Source: Nitrospira sp. (GTDB lineage Bacteria; Nitrospirota; Nitrospiria; Nitrospirales; Nitrospiraceae). From it: a stretch of DNA of 36,679 nt. Shown one piece after another: positions 19,546 to 28,688 of this stretch. Location: the NCBI GenBank assembly GCA_029881435.1, contig JAOUMR010000023.1, positions 1 through 36,679 on the forward strand. The letters are read 5' to 3'. A model generated the notes under the pieces. It was given only the letters and a program-made list of their open reading frames with translations, did not search any database and had not been told where the DNA came from. Both the position numbers and the translations under genes were made by a program. Position 1 is the stretch's first letter, and every line of letters starts with the position of its first letter.

Positions 19546-21156
19546 TTACCTTTTCGCTGACTTCGCACGTCCCTTCTTTGTCTGGGGCAACGTTTTCTTG
19601 GCTGTCGTCTTCGAAGCCTCGTCGACACGTGCAGTCTTCCCATTGGATGCACCGATGGATGCACCGACAGACAGCACAGCACGCCGTTTAGCCACCCACC
19701 CAACTCGATTCGTCTGCGCCACACGGGCAATCGCCAGCGAATCAGGTGGCACGTCCTGGGTGACCGTCGTCCCCGCCGCCACCACTGCCCCCTCTCCCAC
19801 CGTGACGGGTGCGATCAGCTGGGTGTCGCTACCCACAGAAGCATGATCCTCAATCACGGTCTGATGCTTTCTCACGCCGTCATAATTCACCGTGATTGTT
19901 CCGGCCCCAATATTGACACCCTTCCCAATCCGCGCATCGCCGAGATAGGTCAGATGATTCGCCTTTGATCCTTCACCAAGCTCTGCTTTCTTCATCTCGA
20001 CAAAGTTCCCAACCTTCGCATTGCGCCGCATGATCACCCCAGGCCTTAGGTGTGCGAATGGACCTAGATGAGCCTGGTCCTCGACCTGCGATTCACGCAG
20101 CACACAATAGTCGAGAATCTCTACGTCATTTCCAACTACACAATCCGAAATACGGACGCCGGAACGAATTGTGGTTCCCTCCCCAATCACAGTTCTTCCT
20201 TCGAGAATCACGTTCGGGTAGAGGACCGTATCCTTCCCGATGGTGACTTCGGCATCAAGCCACACTGAGCCAGGATCTCGCATTGTGACTCCGGCATCAA
20301 ACCAGCGTTCTCTGATTTGCTGCCGAATAACCTGTTCAGCAGCCGCCAGTTGCTGTCGCGTGTTGACCCCCAACCCTTCGTCTGGGTCTTGAAGCGTCAC
20401 AGCGGCGACACGCTGGCCTTGCGCCACTGCCATCCGCACGATATCGGTCAGGTAGAATTCACCCTGCGCATTATCAGGTTTCAATTTGTCCAGTGCATCG
20501 AAGAGAAAGTCTCCGGAAACGACGTAGGTGCCCACATTGATTTCACTGGTGGCGCGTTCTGCCGGAGTCGCATCTCGATCTTCGACAATCTTGAGCACAT
20601 CGGACAAAGCGACATCACCATGATGGACATCAGACTCCCGACGAATAACCCGGCCATACCCACTGGGATCGTCGAGCTTCGCGGTCAGGATGGTGACAGT
20701 GGCACCTTGCGACTGATGAACCTGCACGAGATTGCGCGCCGTCTGCTCTTTCAATAACGGAGTATCACCGTTGAGGATGAGATACTGCGTTGGCCTTGTC
20801 GCTTTTTCGGCGACGAACACAGACCGGCCCTGCATCACGGCATGGCCAGTCCCAAGTTGCTCTGCCTGTTCAACAATGCTCACAGCCTCAGCTCTCAATC
20901 TGCCCGTAATACCCGCCTCGATCACTTGCCGAACCCTGTCAGCCTGATGCCCAACTACCACGGCAATGCGATGACCCGCCAGACGCAAGGCCACATCGAC
21001 TGCGTAAAGAACCATCGCCTGCCCCGCGACCTGATGCAGGACCTTGGCATGATTGGAGTTCATCCGCTTGCCCAAGCCGGCAGCCATTACAATGACCCCT
21101 AAACCGGGAATACGTGAGGAAGGCGTGTGATGATTCGTAGCTTGTTTCATATCCAC
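19546..21156 (-). CDS. glmU: Bifunctional GlcNAc-1-phosphate uridylyltransferase/GlcN-1-P acetyltransferase with a basic C-terminal tail
   Basis: This 536-residue protein has the uridylyltransferase domain (VIVMAAGLGKRMNS, LGTGHAV, LNGDTPLL, GEFYLTDIV) and a left-handed beta-helix acetyltransferase domain (VRPGV-like RPGVIMRRNAKVGNFVE, ANHLTYLGDARIG, NIGAGTITVNYDG). It completes UDP-GlcNAc synthesis for peptidoglycan and surface glycans. The usual length is about 455-460. Here about 20 extra residues precede the first domain, and about 45 basic Lys/Ala/Thr-rich residues follow the GlmU core, ending TKKGRAKSAKR. The tail is probably disordered; its role is unknown. The first start with a plausible site is at 21156; a later start is possible. 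Confidence 0.95.
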   Translation of the reverse strand: MDMKQATNHHTPSSRIPGLGVIVMAAGLGKRMNSNHAKVLHQVAGQAMVLYAVDVALRLAGHRIAVVVGHQADRVRQVIEAGITGRLRAEAVSIVEQAEQLGTGHAVMQGRSVFVAEKATRPTQYLILNGDTPLLKEQTARNLVQVHQSQGATVTILTAKLDDPSGYGRVIRRESDVHHGDVALSDVLKIVEDRDATPAERATSEINVGTYVVSGDFLFDALDKLKPDNAQGEFYLTDIVRMAVAQGQRVAAVTLQDPDEGLGVNTRQQLAAAEQVIRQQIRERWFDAGVTMRDPGSVWLDAEVTIGKDTVLYPNVILEGRTVIGEGTTIRSGVRISDCVVGNDVEILDYCVLRESQVEDQAHLGPFAHLRPGVIMRRNAKVGNFVEMKKAELGEGSKANHLTYLGDARIGKGVNIGAGTITVNYDGVRKHQTVIEDHASVGSDTQLIAPVTVGEGAVVAAGTTVTQDVPPDSLAIARVAQTNRVGWVAKRRAVLSVGASIGASNGKTARVDEASKTTAKKTLPQTKKGRAKSAKR

Positions 21157-21199
21157 TCCGGGAAAGAGACCGTCTCAACGTAAGCGTGACAACACTCCA

Positions 21200-21868
21200 C
21201 TATCCGATTGGGACACCGGCATTCGGCTGTTTCACCTGGCCCCACTTCGGATCCGCGTTCAAAGCTGATGCGATTGTACCGGATGGTGTATACAGCCCGC
21301 CGGAGACAATCAGTTTCATCGCTTCCTCAATGCTGATATCAACAGACATCACTTCCTGTTCCGGCACGAGCAGAAAATAACCGGACGTCGGATTAGGCGA
21401 GGTCGGGACATACACATGAATCAACGTATCGTGACCCAATGTCGTGGTCTCGCTTTTCGTCATCCCGGTCACAAATGCGAAACAATAATGACCATTCTTC
21501 GGAAATTGGATCAAGACAACACGGCGATACGACCCTCGTTCTGAAAAAGAAAGAATATCCATCATAGACTTTAATGTGGAATAAATCCCACGGACAAGAG
21601 GTAGTCGGTTGAGCCAATCCTCCCAATGCCAGACGATCTGGCGCCCGATGAAATTCGCCGCAAACAACCCGACAAAAAATATGAGCAAAACCAGGGTGAC
21701 GATGCCGAATCCCGGGATGTAGTGGTCCGGCACTAGTTCCGCCATGGCCTCGCCCAAAATCCCGTCGAGAGCGATAAAGAGCGTCTTCAGGATAAGGATC
21801 GTACCCCAAATAGGAATGACAACGAGCAAGCCTGTCAGAAAGTACCGTCTTAGCGCGGTCTTGATCAT
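21200..21868 (-). CDS. DUF502 membrane protein
   Basis: This 222-residue protein has two membrane helices (about 10-30 and 52-75) and the DUF502 pattern: RRYFLTGLLVVIPIWGTILIL, the IPGFGIVTLVLLIFFVGLFAANFIG helix, a PLVRGIYSTLKSMMDILS loop and VHVYVPTSPNPTSGY. The final part (VMSVDISIEEAMKLIVSGG) is typical of the family. The function is not established. It is the first gene of the minus-strand housekeeping operon, 43 bp upstream of glmU and divergent from tmk. Confidence 0.88.
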   Translation of the reverse strand: MIKTALRRYFLTGLLVVIPIWGTILILKTLFIALDGILGEAMAELVPDHYIPGFGIVTLVLLIFFVGLFAANFIGRQIVWHWEDWLNRLPLVRGIYSTLKSMMDILSFSERGSYRRVVLIQFPKNGHYCFAFVTGMTKSETTTLGHDTLIHVYVPTSPNPTSGYFLLVPEQEVMSVDISIEEAMKLIVSGGLYTPSGTIASALNADPKWGQVKQPNAGVPIG

Positions 21869-22023
21869 GAATCACCGAGACGTGGTCAATGGGAGAATAT
21901 TCCGAGCTTTATCTTACAGAGTTCCAGACGGACCTCGCAAGCGTTTTATTGTAAATTTCAATGAGTTAGGAGATCGATCGGATGAGATTTCAGATGGGTA
22001 CCGCTCTTGCTATTCACGATGAG

Positions 22024-22053
22024 CTGACATAGGATCGGCCTCCCATTTATAAA
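22024..22053 (+). promoter_or_regulatory. Sigma-70-like promoter of the tmk operon
   Basis: CTGACA (22024-22029), an 18-bp spacer and TATAAA (22048-22053) lie about 20 bp before the GTG start of tmk. This is the best promoter candidate in the 205-bp divergent region between the DUF502 gene and tmk. The opposing promoter is less clear; a weak TTGCGA-TAAGAT pair is readable on the minus strand. Confidence 0.5.
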
Positions 22054-22073
22054 GTACGCTACGAGGACTGACA

Positions 22074-22748
22074 GTGCCGAGCGCCCTCCGACAATCATCG
22101 GGCATCCTCATTACGCTGGAAGGCGGCGAAGGAAGTGGGAAAACGACACAGGCTCGCAGACTCTGTGCATACCTCACCGCCCAGGGTCTGAGTGTGCTAC
22201 GCACACGCGAACCAGGAGGGACGCTGCTTGCCGAACGGGTTCGCACGATCCTCCTCAACCATTCCAAGGAAACCGTCGCTCCGGAAACAGAAGCTCTGCT
22301 CATTCTGGCGGCGAGGCGTCAGCATGTCGATCATGTCATCAAGCCTGCCCTCGCACAAGGAAAGACCGTGGTTTGTGATCGATTCTCTGACTCAACGATG
22401 GCTTATCAGGGGTATGGACGTGGACTGGACCTTCGGACCTTACGCACGATGAACGACTGGGCAACCGGAAAACTCGTCCCCCATCTCACCTTGGTCTTCG
22501 ACGTTCCTGTTTCAGTAGGACTGCGGAGACGACGAGGCCAGGGCTCCACGCAAAATCGATTGGATCGAGAGGCCGAGCGGTTCCACAAGAAAGTGCGGAC
22601 AGGATTTCATGCGTTAGCAAAAAAAGAGCCGCGACGTATCATGATAATTGACGCGTCTGCATCTCTTGAATCTGTCGAACGCGAAGTCGAATATTGCGTT
22701 ACCAACTGGCTCAAAGCCCACCCTCCCCAAAAGCCACATCGCCGTTAG
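22074..22748 (+). CDS. tmk: Thymidylate kinase
   Basis: This 224-residue protein has the P-loop GGEGSGKTT (17-25), the DR motif in VVCDRFSDST, YQGYGRGLD and a LID region with NRLDREAERFHKKV. It phosphorylates dTMP to dTDP. The start is GTG at 22074, supported by GAGGA 8 nt upstream. It heads a plus-strand operon with holB 5 bp downstream, a pairing seen in many bacteria. Confidence 0.96.
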   Translation: MPSALRQSSGILITLEGGEGSGKTTQARRLCAYLTAQGLSVLRTREPGGTLLAERVRTILLNHSKETVAPETEALLILAARRQHVDHVIKPALAQGKTVVCDRFSDSTMAYQGYGRGLDLRTLRTMNDWATGKLVPHLTLVFDVPVSVGLRRRRGQGSTQNRLDREAERFHKKVRTGFHALAKKEPRRIMIIDASASLESVEREVEYCVTNWLKAHPPQKPHRR

Positions 22749-22753
22749 GATAT

Positions 22754-23782
22754 ATGCCCTTCGCTGAAATCACAGGCCACGAACAACCTATCTCCTTGCT
22801 CCAGGCGAGTGTACGCAATGGGCGCCTGGCCCATGCCTACCTCTTTCACGGTGAGGCCCGGATCGGAAAGTGGATGACCGCGGTACGATTGGTTCAGGCT
22901 TTGAACTGTGAACGGCCTTCCCACATAGACAATTCTGACAGCTGTGGTCACTGTCGATCCTGTTTACAAATAGTCGCTCGGACTCACCCGGACTGTTTCG
23001 TGATTGAACCCGATCCGGAATCCGCGACGCCGCAAATCAAGATTGAGCAGGTTCGAGAGATCGAACAGCAATTCATCTATCGCCCACTTATCGGCGAACG
23101 GAAGATCTGCCTTATTGACGAGGCTGATCGACTAACTATCGGTGCGGCCAACGCGCTCCTCAAGACCTTGGAAGAACCCCCCGGTCATGGGCTCTTTATC
23201 CTTGTCACGAGCCGACCTCATGCGCTTCCGATCACCATCCGATCACGCTGCCAAGCGCTCCGGTTCACCGCGCTGGCCCGCACACAAGTCGAAGCGGCGG
23301 TGATACTCAAGCGTGAGCTCCCCCCTGCCGATGCCCACTTCCTTGCCGTCCTTGCTGATGGCCGAATCGGGGAAGCGCTCGAGACCAACGTAGCCGAAGT
23401 TCAAGCACGACAAAAAGAATGTCTCACCTTGGTGAAGCCGCAATCGTTGACCTCAAGCACGGCCATCCTTGCTGCAGCCGAAACGTTGGCGAAATCAGAC
23501 CGAGGAGAGGAGACGCTCACCTGGCTCACACGATGGATTCGTGATCTTGTCATCCTCATCGTGGGTGGAGACCAGGACCAGATTCTTCATCTCGACCAAC
23601 TTACCGATTTGCGGCAATACGCCCAGCGAGCGCACATCGACCTCCTCTTGACTCTTTTGAATGACATCGAGCGCATCCACCAACAAGCTGCTCGTCACCT
23701 GAACATGCAGATGGCACTGGAAACGACCTTGCTTCGTCTGCGCGAAGCACTCGGGCTCGTCCCAACCAGGGTCTCCGCCTAG
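22754..23782 (+). CDS. holB: DNA polymerase III delta-prime subunit
   Basis: The ATG at 22754 is preferred over an earlier in-frame ATG inside tmk, because the family N-terminus reads MPFAEITGHEQPISLLQASV. The 342-residue protein has the clamp-loader AAA+ fold: AYLFHGEARIGK, a zinc module with CGHCRSC and the preceding Cys, IEQVREIEQQFIYRPLIGERKICLIDEADRL, and ANALLKTLEEPPGHGLFILVTSRP. The P-loop is degenerate (Trp follows GK in place of Thr/Ser), which suits delta-prime as a non-hydrolysing clamp-loader subunit. It lies between tmk and metG. Confidence 0.94.
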   Translation: MPFAEITGHEQPISLLQASVRNGRLAHAYLFHGEARIGKWMTAVRLVQALNCERPSHIDNSDSCGHCRSCLQIVARTHPDCFVIEPDPESATPQIKIEQVREIEQQFIYRPLIGERKICLIDEADRLTIGAANALLKTLEEPPGHGLFILVTSRPHALPITIRSRCQALRFTALARTQVEAAVILKRELPPADAHFLAVLADGRIGEALETNVAEVQARQKECLTLVKPQSLTSSTAILAAAETLAKSDRGEETLTWLTRWIRDLVILIVGGDQDQILHLDQLTDLRQYAQRAHIDLLLTLLNDIERIHQQAARHLNMQMALETTLLRLREALGLVPTRVSA

Positions 23783-23818
23783 AAATAGACGCTGCCAACC
23801 TGATATCTTGCCTTCGTT

Positions 23819-25789
23819 ATGGCGAAGAACAACACCTTTTACATCACCACCCCGATCTACTACGTCAACGACGTTCCGCATATCGGTCACGCCTACACCA
23901 CGGTCGCGGCCGACGTGCTCGCTCGTTATTGGCGACTGCGCGGGCGCGAAGTATTTCTGCTCACCGGTCTCGATGAGCATGGCCAGAAAGTCCAACAAGC
24001 CGCGACCAAAGCCGGTATCGATCCGCAAGCCCACTGCGACAAGCTCGCGCCGCAATTTGAGACTCTCTGGAAGAAACTGAATATCTCGAATAACGCCTTC
24101 ATCAGGACGAGCGATCAACAGCACAAATCCGTCGTCCAACGATACCTTCAACAGCTCTACGACAGGCAGCTGATTTATAAAGCCGACTATTCAGGCTGGT
24201 ATTGCACCTTTGATGAGAGATTCTGGACGGAAAAGGACGTCGCCGACGGCCTCTGTCCGGACTGCAAGCGCCCCGTCGAGCAACTCAGCGAACACAATTA
24301 CTTCTTCAAGATGGGGCAATACCAAGAACAGCTACTCGACCACATCAAGCACCATCCGTCCTTCATCAGGCCGGAATCGAGGCGAAATGAAGTCTTGGGA
24401 TTCTTGCAAACCCAGAAGCTCGGCGACCTCTCGATCTCCAGGCCGAAGTCACGCCTCTCCTGGGGCATCGAACTACCCTTTGATACAGGCTACGTCACCT
24501 ACGTCTGGTTTGACGCCCTGGTCAATTACGTGTCGGCACTCGAGTACCTGCCACGAGAGAACCCTGTCGACCAGCGCTTCTGGCCTGCCAATGTCCACCT
24601 CGTCGGCAAAGACATTCTGACGACGCATGCGGTGTACTGGTCCACGATGCTGATGGCGTTGAATCTTCCGCTACCGGAAACGATCTTTGCCCATGGCTGG
24701 TGGACGGTGGACGGTGAAAAGATGTCGAAGAGTCGCGGTAACGTTGTCGATCCGAATACGGTGGTTGAGCGATTCGGGGCAGATGCATTTCGCTATTTTT
24801 TATTGCGCGAAGTGCCGTTTGGACAGGACGGGGATTTTTCCCAAGCAGCCATGATCACCCGCGTCAACAGCGACCTTGCGAATGGGTTGGGCAATCTCCT
24901 CAGTCGGACACTGACTCTGATCGAGCGAACCCAGGCAGGACAGATACCGGCTCCCGGAACAATTGGGCCAGCAGAGCAAGAGTTGCAGACAGCGACGGTG
25001 ACGCTCTTACATGAGTCACTGCCGCGCCATCTGGAACAGTTGGAATTTCACCGAGCGCTTGAGGCCATTTGGCAAGTCGTTCAACTGGCCAATCAATATG
25101 TCGACAAAACCGCGCCGTGGTCTCTGGCAAAACATGAGAACGAAGCGGAACAACTCAGAACGGTCCTCTATACCATGGCGGAGACACTCCGCTGCCTTAG
25201 TCTGGCAACCTATCCCGTTATGCCAACGAGTGCGCAATCGCTCTGCTCTCAACTTGGGATCTCAGCTGACTTTCCAGATTCCTTACTCAACCACAAGATT
25301 GAATGGGGCGGCCTGAAGCCAGGTACCGCTATCCACAAAGGCCAGTCACTTTTCCCACGTATCGAATCAAAACCAGGAGCCAACCCAGTGACCGAATCAT
25401 CTGTCCCTTCACAGACAACACCTGCAGCACCATCATCCACAGCCACCCCTGCACCACCGGTTGCGCCACAGATCACCATTGACGATTTCATGAAGGTTCA
25501 GCTCAAGACAGCGACGGTGCTCTCCGCCGAGCGGGTGCCGAAATCAGAGAAGTTGATCAAGCTGCACGTCTCGCTTGGCACCGAACAGCGTCAGATCGTG
25601 GCAGGCATCGGCAAGAAATACGAACCAGACGCACTGGTCGGCAAAACCATCGTAATCGTGGCCAACTTGAAGCCGGCCAAGCTCATGGGCATTGAATCGC
25701 AGGGCATGGTCCTTGCGGCAGGGGATGCTGATGTACGTGGCTTGGTCACTATTCTGGAAGCAGTGGACCCTGGCACTAAAGTGAAATGA
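23819..25789 (+). CDS. metG: Methionyl-tRNA synthetase with C-terminal tRNA-binding domain
   Basis: This 656-residue enzyme has the HIGH motif (21-24), YSGWYCTFDERFW and a CPDC zinc knuckle, and the KMSKS motif at 301-305. The anticodon-binding helical domain follows. A Pro/Ala/Ser/Thr-rich linker (about 515-550) leads into an OB-fold EMAP/Trbp111-like domain that begins ITIDDFMKVQLKTATVLSAE and contains the ERVPKSEKLIKLHVS core. It charges tRNA(Met). Its TGA overlaps the next gene's ATG (ATGA), so the two are coupled. Confidence 0.97.
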   Translation: MAKNNTFYITTPIYYVNDVPHIGHAYTTVAADVLARYWRLRGREVFLLTGLDEHGQKVQQAATKAGIDPQAHCDKLAPQFETLWKKLNISNNAFIRTSDQQHKSVVQRYLQQLYDRQLIYKADYSGWYCTFDERFWTEKDVADGLCPDCKRPVEQLSEHNYFFKMGQYQEQLLDHIKHHPSFIRPESRRNEVLGFLQTQKLGDLSISRPKSRLSWGIELPFDTGYVTYVWFDALVNYVSALEYLPRENPVDQRFWPANVHLVGKDILTTHAVYWSTMLMALNLPLPETIFAHGWWTVDGEKMSKSRGNVVDPNTVVERFGADAFRYFLLREVPFGQDGDFSQAAMITRVNSDLANGLGNLLSRTLTLIERTQAGQIPAPGTIGPAEQELQTATVTLLHESLPRHLEQLEFHRALEAIWQVVQLANQYVDKTAPWSLAKHENEAEQLRTVLYTMAETLRCLSLATYPVMPTSAQSLCSQLGISADFPDSLLNHKIEWGGLKPGTAIHKGQSLFPRIESKPGANPVTESSVPSQTTPAAPSSTATPAPPVAPQITIDDFMKVQLKTATVLSAERVPKSEKLIKLHVSLGTEQRQIVAGIGKKYEPDALVGKTIVIVANLKPAKLMGIESQGMVLAAGDADVRGLVTILEAVDPGTKVK

Positions 25790-26643
25790 CGCGGTTGCCC
25801 CTCGCTACGTTCGCATTGATCCTCGCGTTCATCCTCTCTCCCTGTTTTCCCACTCCCGCGAAAAGCCAAGTCCTTCCTGATTCCTCACTCAACGGTCCAC
25901 AACCGACGACGGTGCTTGTCCGCGTTGTCGCACAGGGAGCCATGGTGTTGGGGCGAGAGGTCGGCGGAGCACGCGTCACCATCACCGACATGGCAACTAG
26001 TTCAATCTTGGCGACCGGCCTGCAACAAGGTGAAGCTGGTGATCAGAATCAGATCATGCGCACACCGCACATGATGGAAGAGCCGATCTATAGTTCTCGT
26101 CCGTCCGCCGCCTTTACCACCATATTACAGCTGCAAACACCGACGTTGGTAGAAATCTCGGCCGAAGGGCCGTTGGCTTATCCCGCTGCACTACAGAAAA
26201 CCAGCAAAACTCTTGTCTTGATCCCGGGGCAAGACCTCACGCATGACGGGATCGTCTTACACCTCTCTGGGTACTTGGTTCAGATTGAACGACCGAGGCC
26301 ACGCGAACCATTGATCGCCAAGGATGACGTGAAGCTTCGGGCTTCAGTCAGAACCCTATCTGGTTCCTTGGTTCGCCCCTATGGAGATTGGGACTCCCGG
26401 AAGCTCCACATTTATGGAGAAGTCTTGATCGGCGACCGAGTCATCGAACGTCTCCAAATGTTCTACGATGAAGGGAGTCGTAGTTTTGGCGCACCGTTCT
26501 TTGTCCCGCCATCAAAGGACGTTCCCGATGGGATCACGTTACGCGTCATTGCAACCGACCTCTCAACCGGCAACTCAGGACTCAACCAAGTCAACTATCC
26601 GGTGTTGAGTGAACGGCTCCTGTCAATATCACCGAGAGAGTGA
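25786..26643 (+). CDS. Exported protein of unknown function
   Basis: This 285-residue protein has a Sec-type signal peptide (about 1-27, hydrophobic core LATFALILAFILSPCF). The mature part is beta-rich with two probable Ig- or CNA-like segments: TTVLVRVVAQGAMVLGREVGGARVTI (a carboxypeptidase-regulatory-like strand pattern) and a second half with DDVKLRASVRTLSGS and GEVLIGDRVIERLQMFYDEG. I do not recognise the family. It starts within the stop of metG (ATGA), so it is translationally coupled, but the context gives no functional clue. Confidence 0.75.
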   Translation: MTRLPLATFALILAFILSPCFPTPAKSQVLPDSSLNGPQPTTVLVRVVAQGAMVLGREVGGARVTITDMATSSILATGLQQGEAGDQNQIMRTPHMMEEPIYSSRPSAAFTTILQLQTPTLVEISAEGPLAYPAALQKTSKTLVLIPGQDLTHDGIVLHLSGYLVQIERPRPREPLIAKDDVKLRASVRTLSGSLVRPYGDWDSRKLHIYGEVLIGDRVIERLQMFYDEGSRSFGAPFFVPPSKDVPDGITLRVIATDLSTGNSGLNQVNYPVLSERLLSISPRE

Positions 26644-26863
26644 TGCCATCGGCACTCAAGCCATCCTGCTCGTTACCTGAGATACCATCATGGCCACAAT
26701 GATCCACAGCTGAATATCAGCTCATGCGCAAGCACGCTTCTTGCTGAAATTTAGGGTGGCTAGCTGGGAACAGCCAGATATTGATGTGTGTTCACTCAGC
26801 CCCCACAGTGCAGGGTGCCCCTCGATGAGCCTAAAACAAGCGCCATCTAATGACGCGGGAGTT

Positions 26864-26883
26864 CCCCACCTGGAAGGGTGGGG
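26864..26883 (+). repeat. Hairpin upstream of IS200/IS605 tnpA
   Basis: CCCCACC-TGGAAG-GGTGGGG is a perfect 7-bp stem with a 6-nt loop, 37 bp before the tnpA start. Subterminal hairpins of this kind are recognised by TnpA at IS200/IS605 ends. A matching right-end hairpin was not clearly found. The rest of 26644-26920 holds no gene; a smaller GCTG-GGAA-CAGC hairpin lies near 26763. Confidence 0.5.
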
Positions 26884-26920
26884 GTGTGAACTGGAAGCCG
26901 TCTGTTGCTCGCCTAGTGCT

Positions 26921-27364
26921 ATGATGGCCGTTGATGAAACTCCATCGAGAGGCCCATGTAGGCACAAGACTCAGTACCATTTGGTATGGGTGACATGGTA
27001 TCGGCGGAAAATCCTCGTGCCTGGAATCGCAGAATATCTCAAGAAGGTCCTCCAGGCAGTGCGGGAATTTCATCCCGATTGGTTTCTGGAGGAGACTGGG
27101 GTGGAATGGGACCATGTCCATCTGCACATGGTGATTCCGCCGAAGTACGCAGTCTCAAGGGTGGTGGAGACCCTGAAAAGCGTAACCACTCGGCAGATGA
27201 AAGAGAAATTCCCGCACGTGTTGCGCAAAGTGTATTGGGATGGCGGCGGGGTCTGGGCACGAGGATTTTTGGCCTCCACGGTGGGCATCAACGAAGCGAC
27301 CATTCGGCAGTATGTGCGGCCCCAAGGCGAGCAGGAGACGGGTCAAGCGCAGCTTGAATTGTAA
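26921..27364 (+). CDS. tnpA: IS200/IS605-family transposase TnpA (Y1 HUH type)
   Basis: The frame extends back to 26741, but the upstream part runs through the end hairpin, so the ATG at 26921 is preferred (147 residues, normal for TnpA). Landmarks are YHLVWVTWYRRKIL near 19-32, the HUH metal motif in DHVHLHMVIPPKY (H65, H67, H69), and the catalytic Tyr131 in ATIRQYVRPQ. TnpA moves the element as single-stranded DNA using the tyrosine. No tnpB follows. The element could be intact IS200-like or a remnant, as its right end is unresolved. Confidence 0.85.
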   Translation: MMAVDETPSRGPCRHKTQYHLVWVTWYRRKILVPGIAEYLKKVLQAVREFHPDWFLEETGVEWDHVHLHMVIPPKYAVSRVVETLKSVTTRQMKEKFPHVLRKVYWDGGGVWARGFLASTVGINEATIRQYVRPQGEQETGQAQLEL

Positions 27365-27587
27365 GGAGACCCCGAATGTCAGGGTGGGATTCTTCATTCG
27401 CCCTTTAAGATGCCATACAAAGCAAGTAGATTGGTCAAATATCAATTCAGCACTACACCCCTTGTCAAACGCGGCTACTACTAGCGGGTGATTTCTAGAG
27501 GTAAAAAGGGTATCCTTCGCCAGCAGATAAGAAACAAATCAATGGGACTACCCCTTATGATATTGGATTATTGAGAGTTCATAGCTA

Positions 27588-28688
27588 ATGAAGTTGTCAG
27601 AAAAACGTCCCTTGGAAAAAATCTCTCTTTCCGGATACAAATCATTTCGGAAGCTTGAGTCATTCCCAATGCATAGTGGACTCAACGTGCTAATCGGAGC
27701 CAACGGTTCAGGAAAAACCAACTTCATTCGCTTCTTTGAATTGCTTGGCAACATCATGGATGCCAACAAAGGATTGCAGAATTACGTCAGCAGCCGTGGC
27801 CGTGCTGACGCTTTCCTTTTCCAAGGCATGAAAGTAACACCAGAGTTCACAGCACATCTGAAATTTGGGCTCAATGAATACAAGTTCACCTTGCGAGCGG
27901 CTGACGACAGGTCACTTTTCTTCGCCCAAGAATCTGCGCCATTTGATGGCCCCCTATATGGTCAAATTAAAAACGATCAAGGCAGCGGGCACGTAGAAAG
28001 CCCTCTAGCCCGATCAACTCATCTCTCTAGCTCGCAGCAGGGGGTGGTTAATACCATTCGGGACTGGCGAGTCTATCACTTCCATGATACCTCCCCCTCA
28101 GCCCCAGTCATGGGTAGGTGCAATATCGTGGATAACGACGTACTACACAGCAACGCCGCAAATATTGCTGCATTTCTAATGGACCTATCCGATCGTTCTC
28201 TAGAACATTACGAACAAATTCTCGAGACAGTGCGCCAAGTGGCCCCATTCTTCGGCACATTTGTCCTGAAGGAAGTGGGATCTGAACAAACACAGTTACT
28301 CTGGAAAGATCGGTACTCTGACCTTCTCTACTACCCACACCAACTCTCCGATGGAACAGTGCGCTATATCTGCCTTGCTACTCTTCTCCTACAACCAAAC
28401 CCACCTTCGACGATTCTCATAGACGAGCCGGAGCTCGGACTACACCCCCAAGCCATAAAACTCTTAGCCAGTCTTCTACATGAAGCAGCTGCTCGGGCTC
28501 AACTAATCGTCTCGACACAATCGTCAGTATTACTTGATGAGTTCGAGCCGGAACAGGTAATCGTCGCAAACCATCAAAATGGTGAAACGGTTCTGGCGCG
28601 TCAAGACAAGGATCGCCTTAAAGAATGGCTTAAAGAGTATACCTTAGGCCAGTTGTGGGAAAAAAACGAACTGGGGGGCCAACCTTAA
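27588..28688 (+). CDS. AAA/ABC-type ATPase, paired with a DUF4276 gene (defence-like architecture)
   Basis: This 366-residue protein is an AAA_21/OLD-like ATPase. It has Walker A GANGSGKT (37-44), an ABC-type signature LSDGT (253-257), Walker B ILIDEPELGLHP with D279-E280, and STQSSVLLDEF where the usual H-loop His is Gln311. Proteins of this class pair with a small TOPRIM-like protein in systems such as RloA-RloB and PARIS, which act in anti-phage defence. That places this pair as a candidate only. Its stop shares a base with the downstream ATG (TAATG), so expression is coupled. Its lower GC and surrounding mobile genes suggest horizontal transfer. Confidence 0.85.
   Translation: MKLSEKRPLEKISLSGYKSFRKLESFPMHSGLNVLIGANGSGKTNFIRFFELLGNIMDANKGLQNYVSSRGRADAFLFQGMKVTPEFTAHLKFGLNEYKFTLRAADDRSLFFAQESAPFDGPLYGQIKNDQGSGHVESPLARSTHLSSSQQGVVNTIRDWRVYHFHDTSPSAPVMGRCNIVDNDVLHSNAANIAAFLMDLSDRSLEHYEQILETVRQVAPFFGTFVLKEVGSEQTQLLWKDRYSDLLYYPHQLSDGTVRYICLATLLLQPNPPSTILIDEPELGLHPQAIKLLASLLHEAAARAQLIVSTQSSVLLDEFEPEQVIVANHQNGETVLARQDKDRLKEWLKEYTLGQLWEKNELGGQP

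Noticed and set aside
26741-26920. 60-residue N-terminal extension of the TnpA frame
   Set aside because: It runs through the end hairpin, has no resemblance to TnpA proteins, and a proper TnpA start is at 26921.
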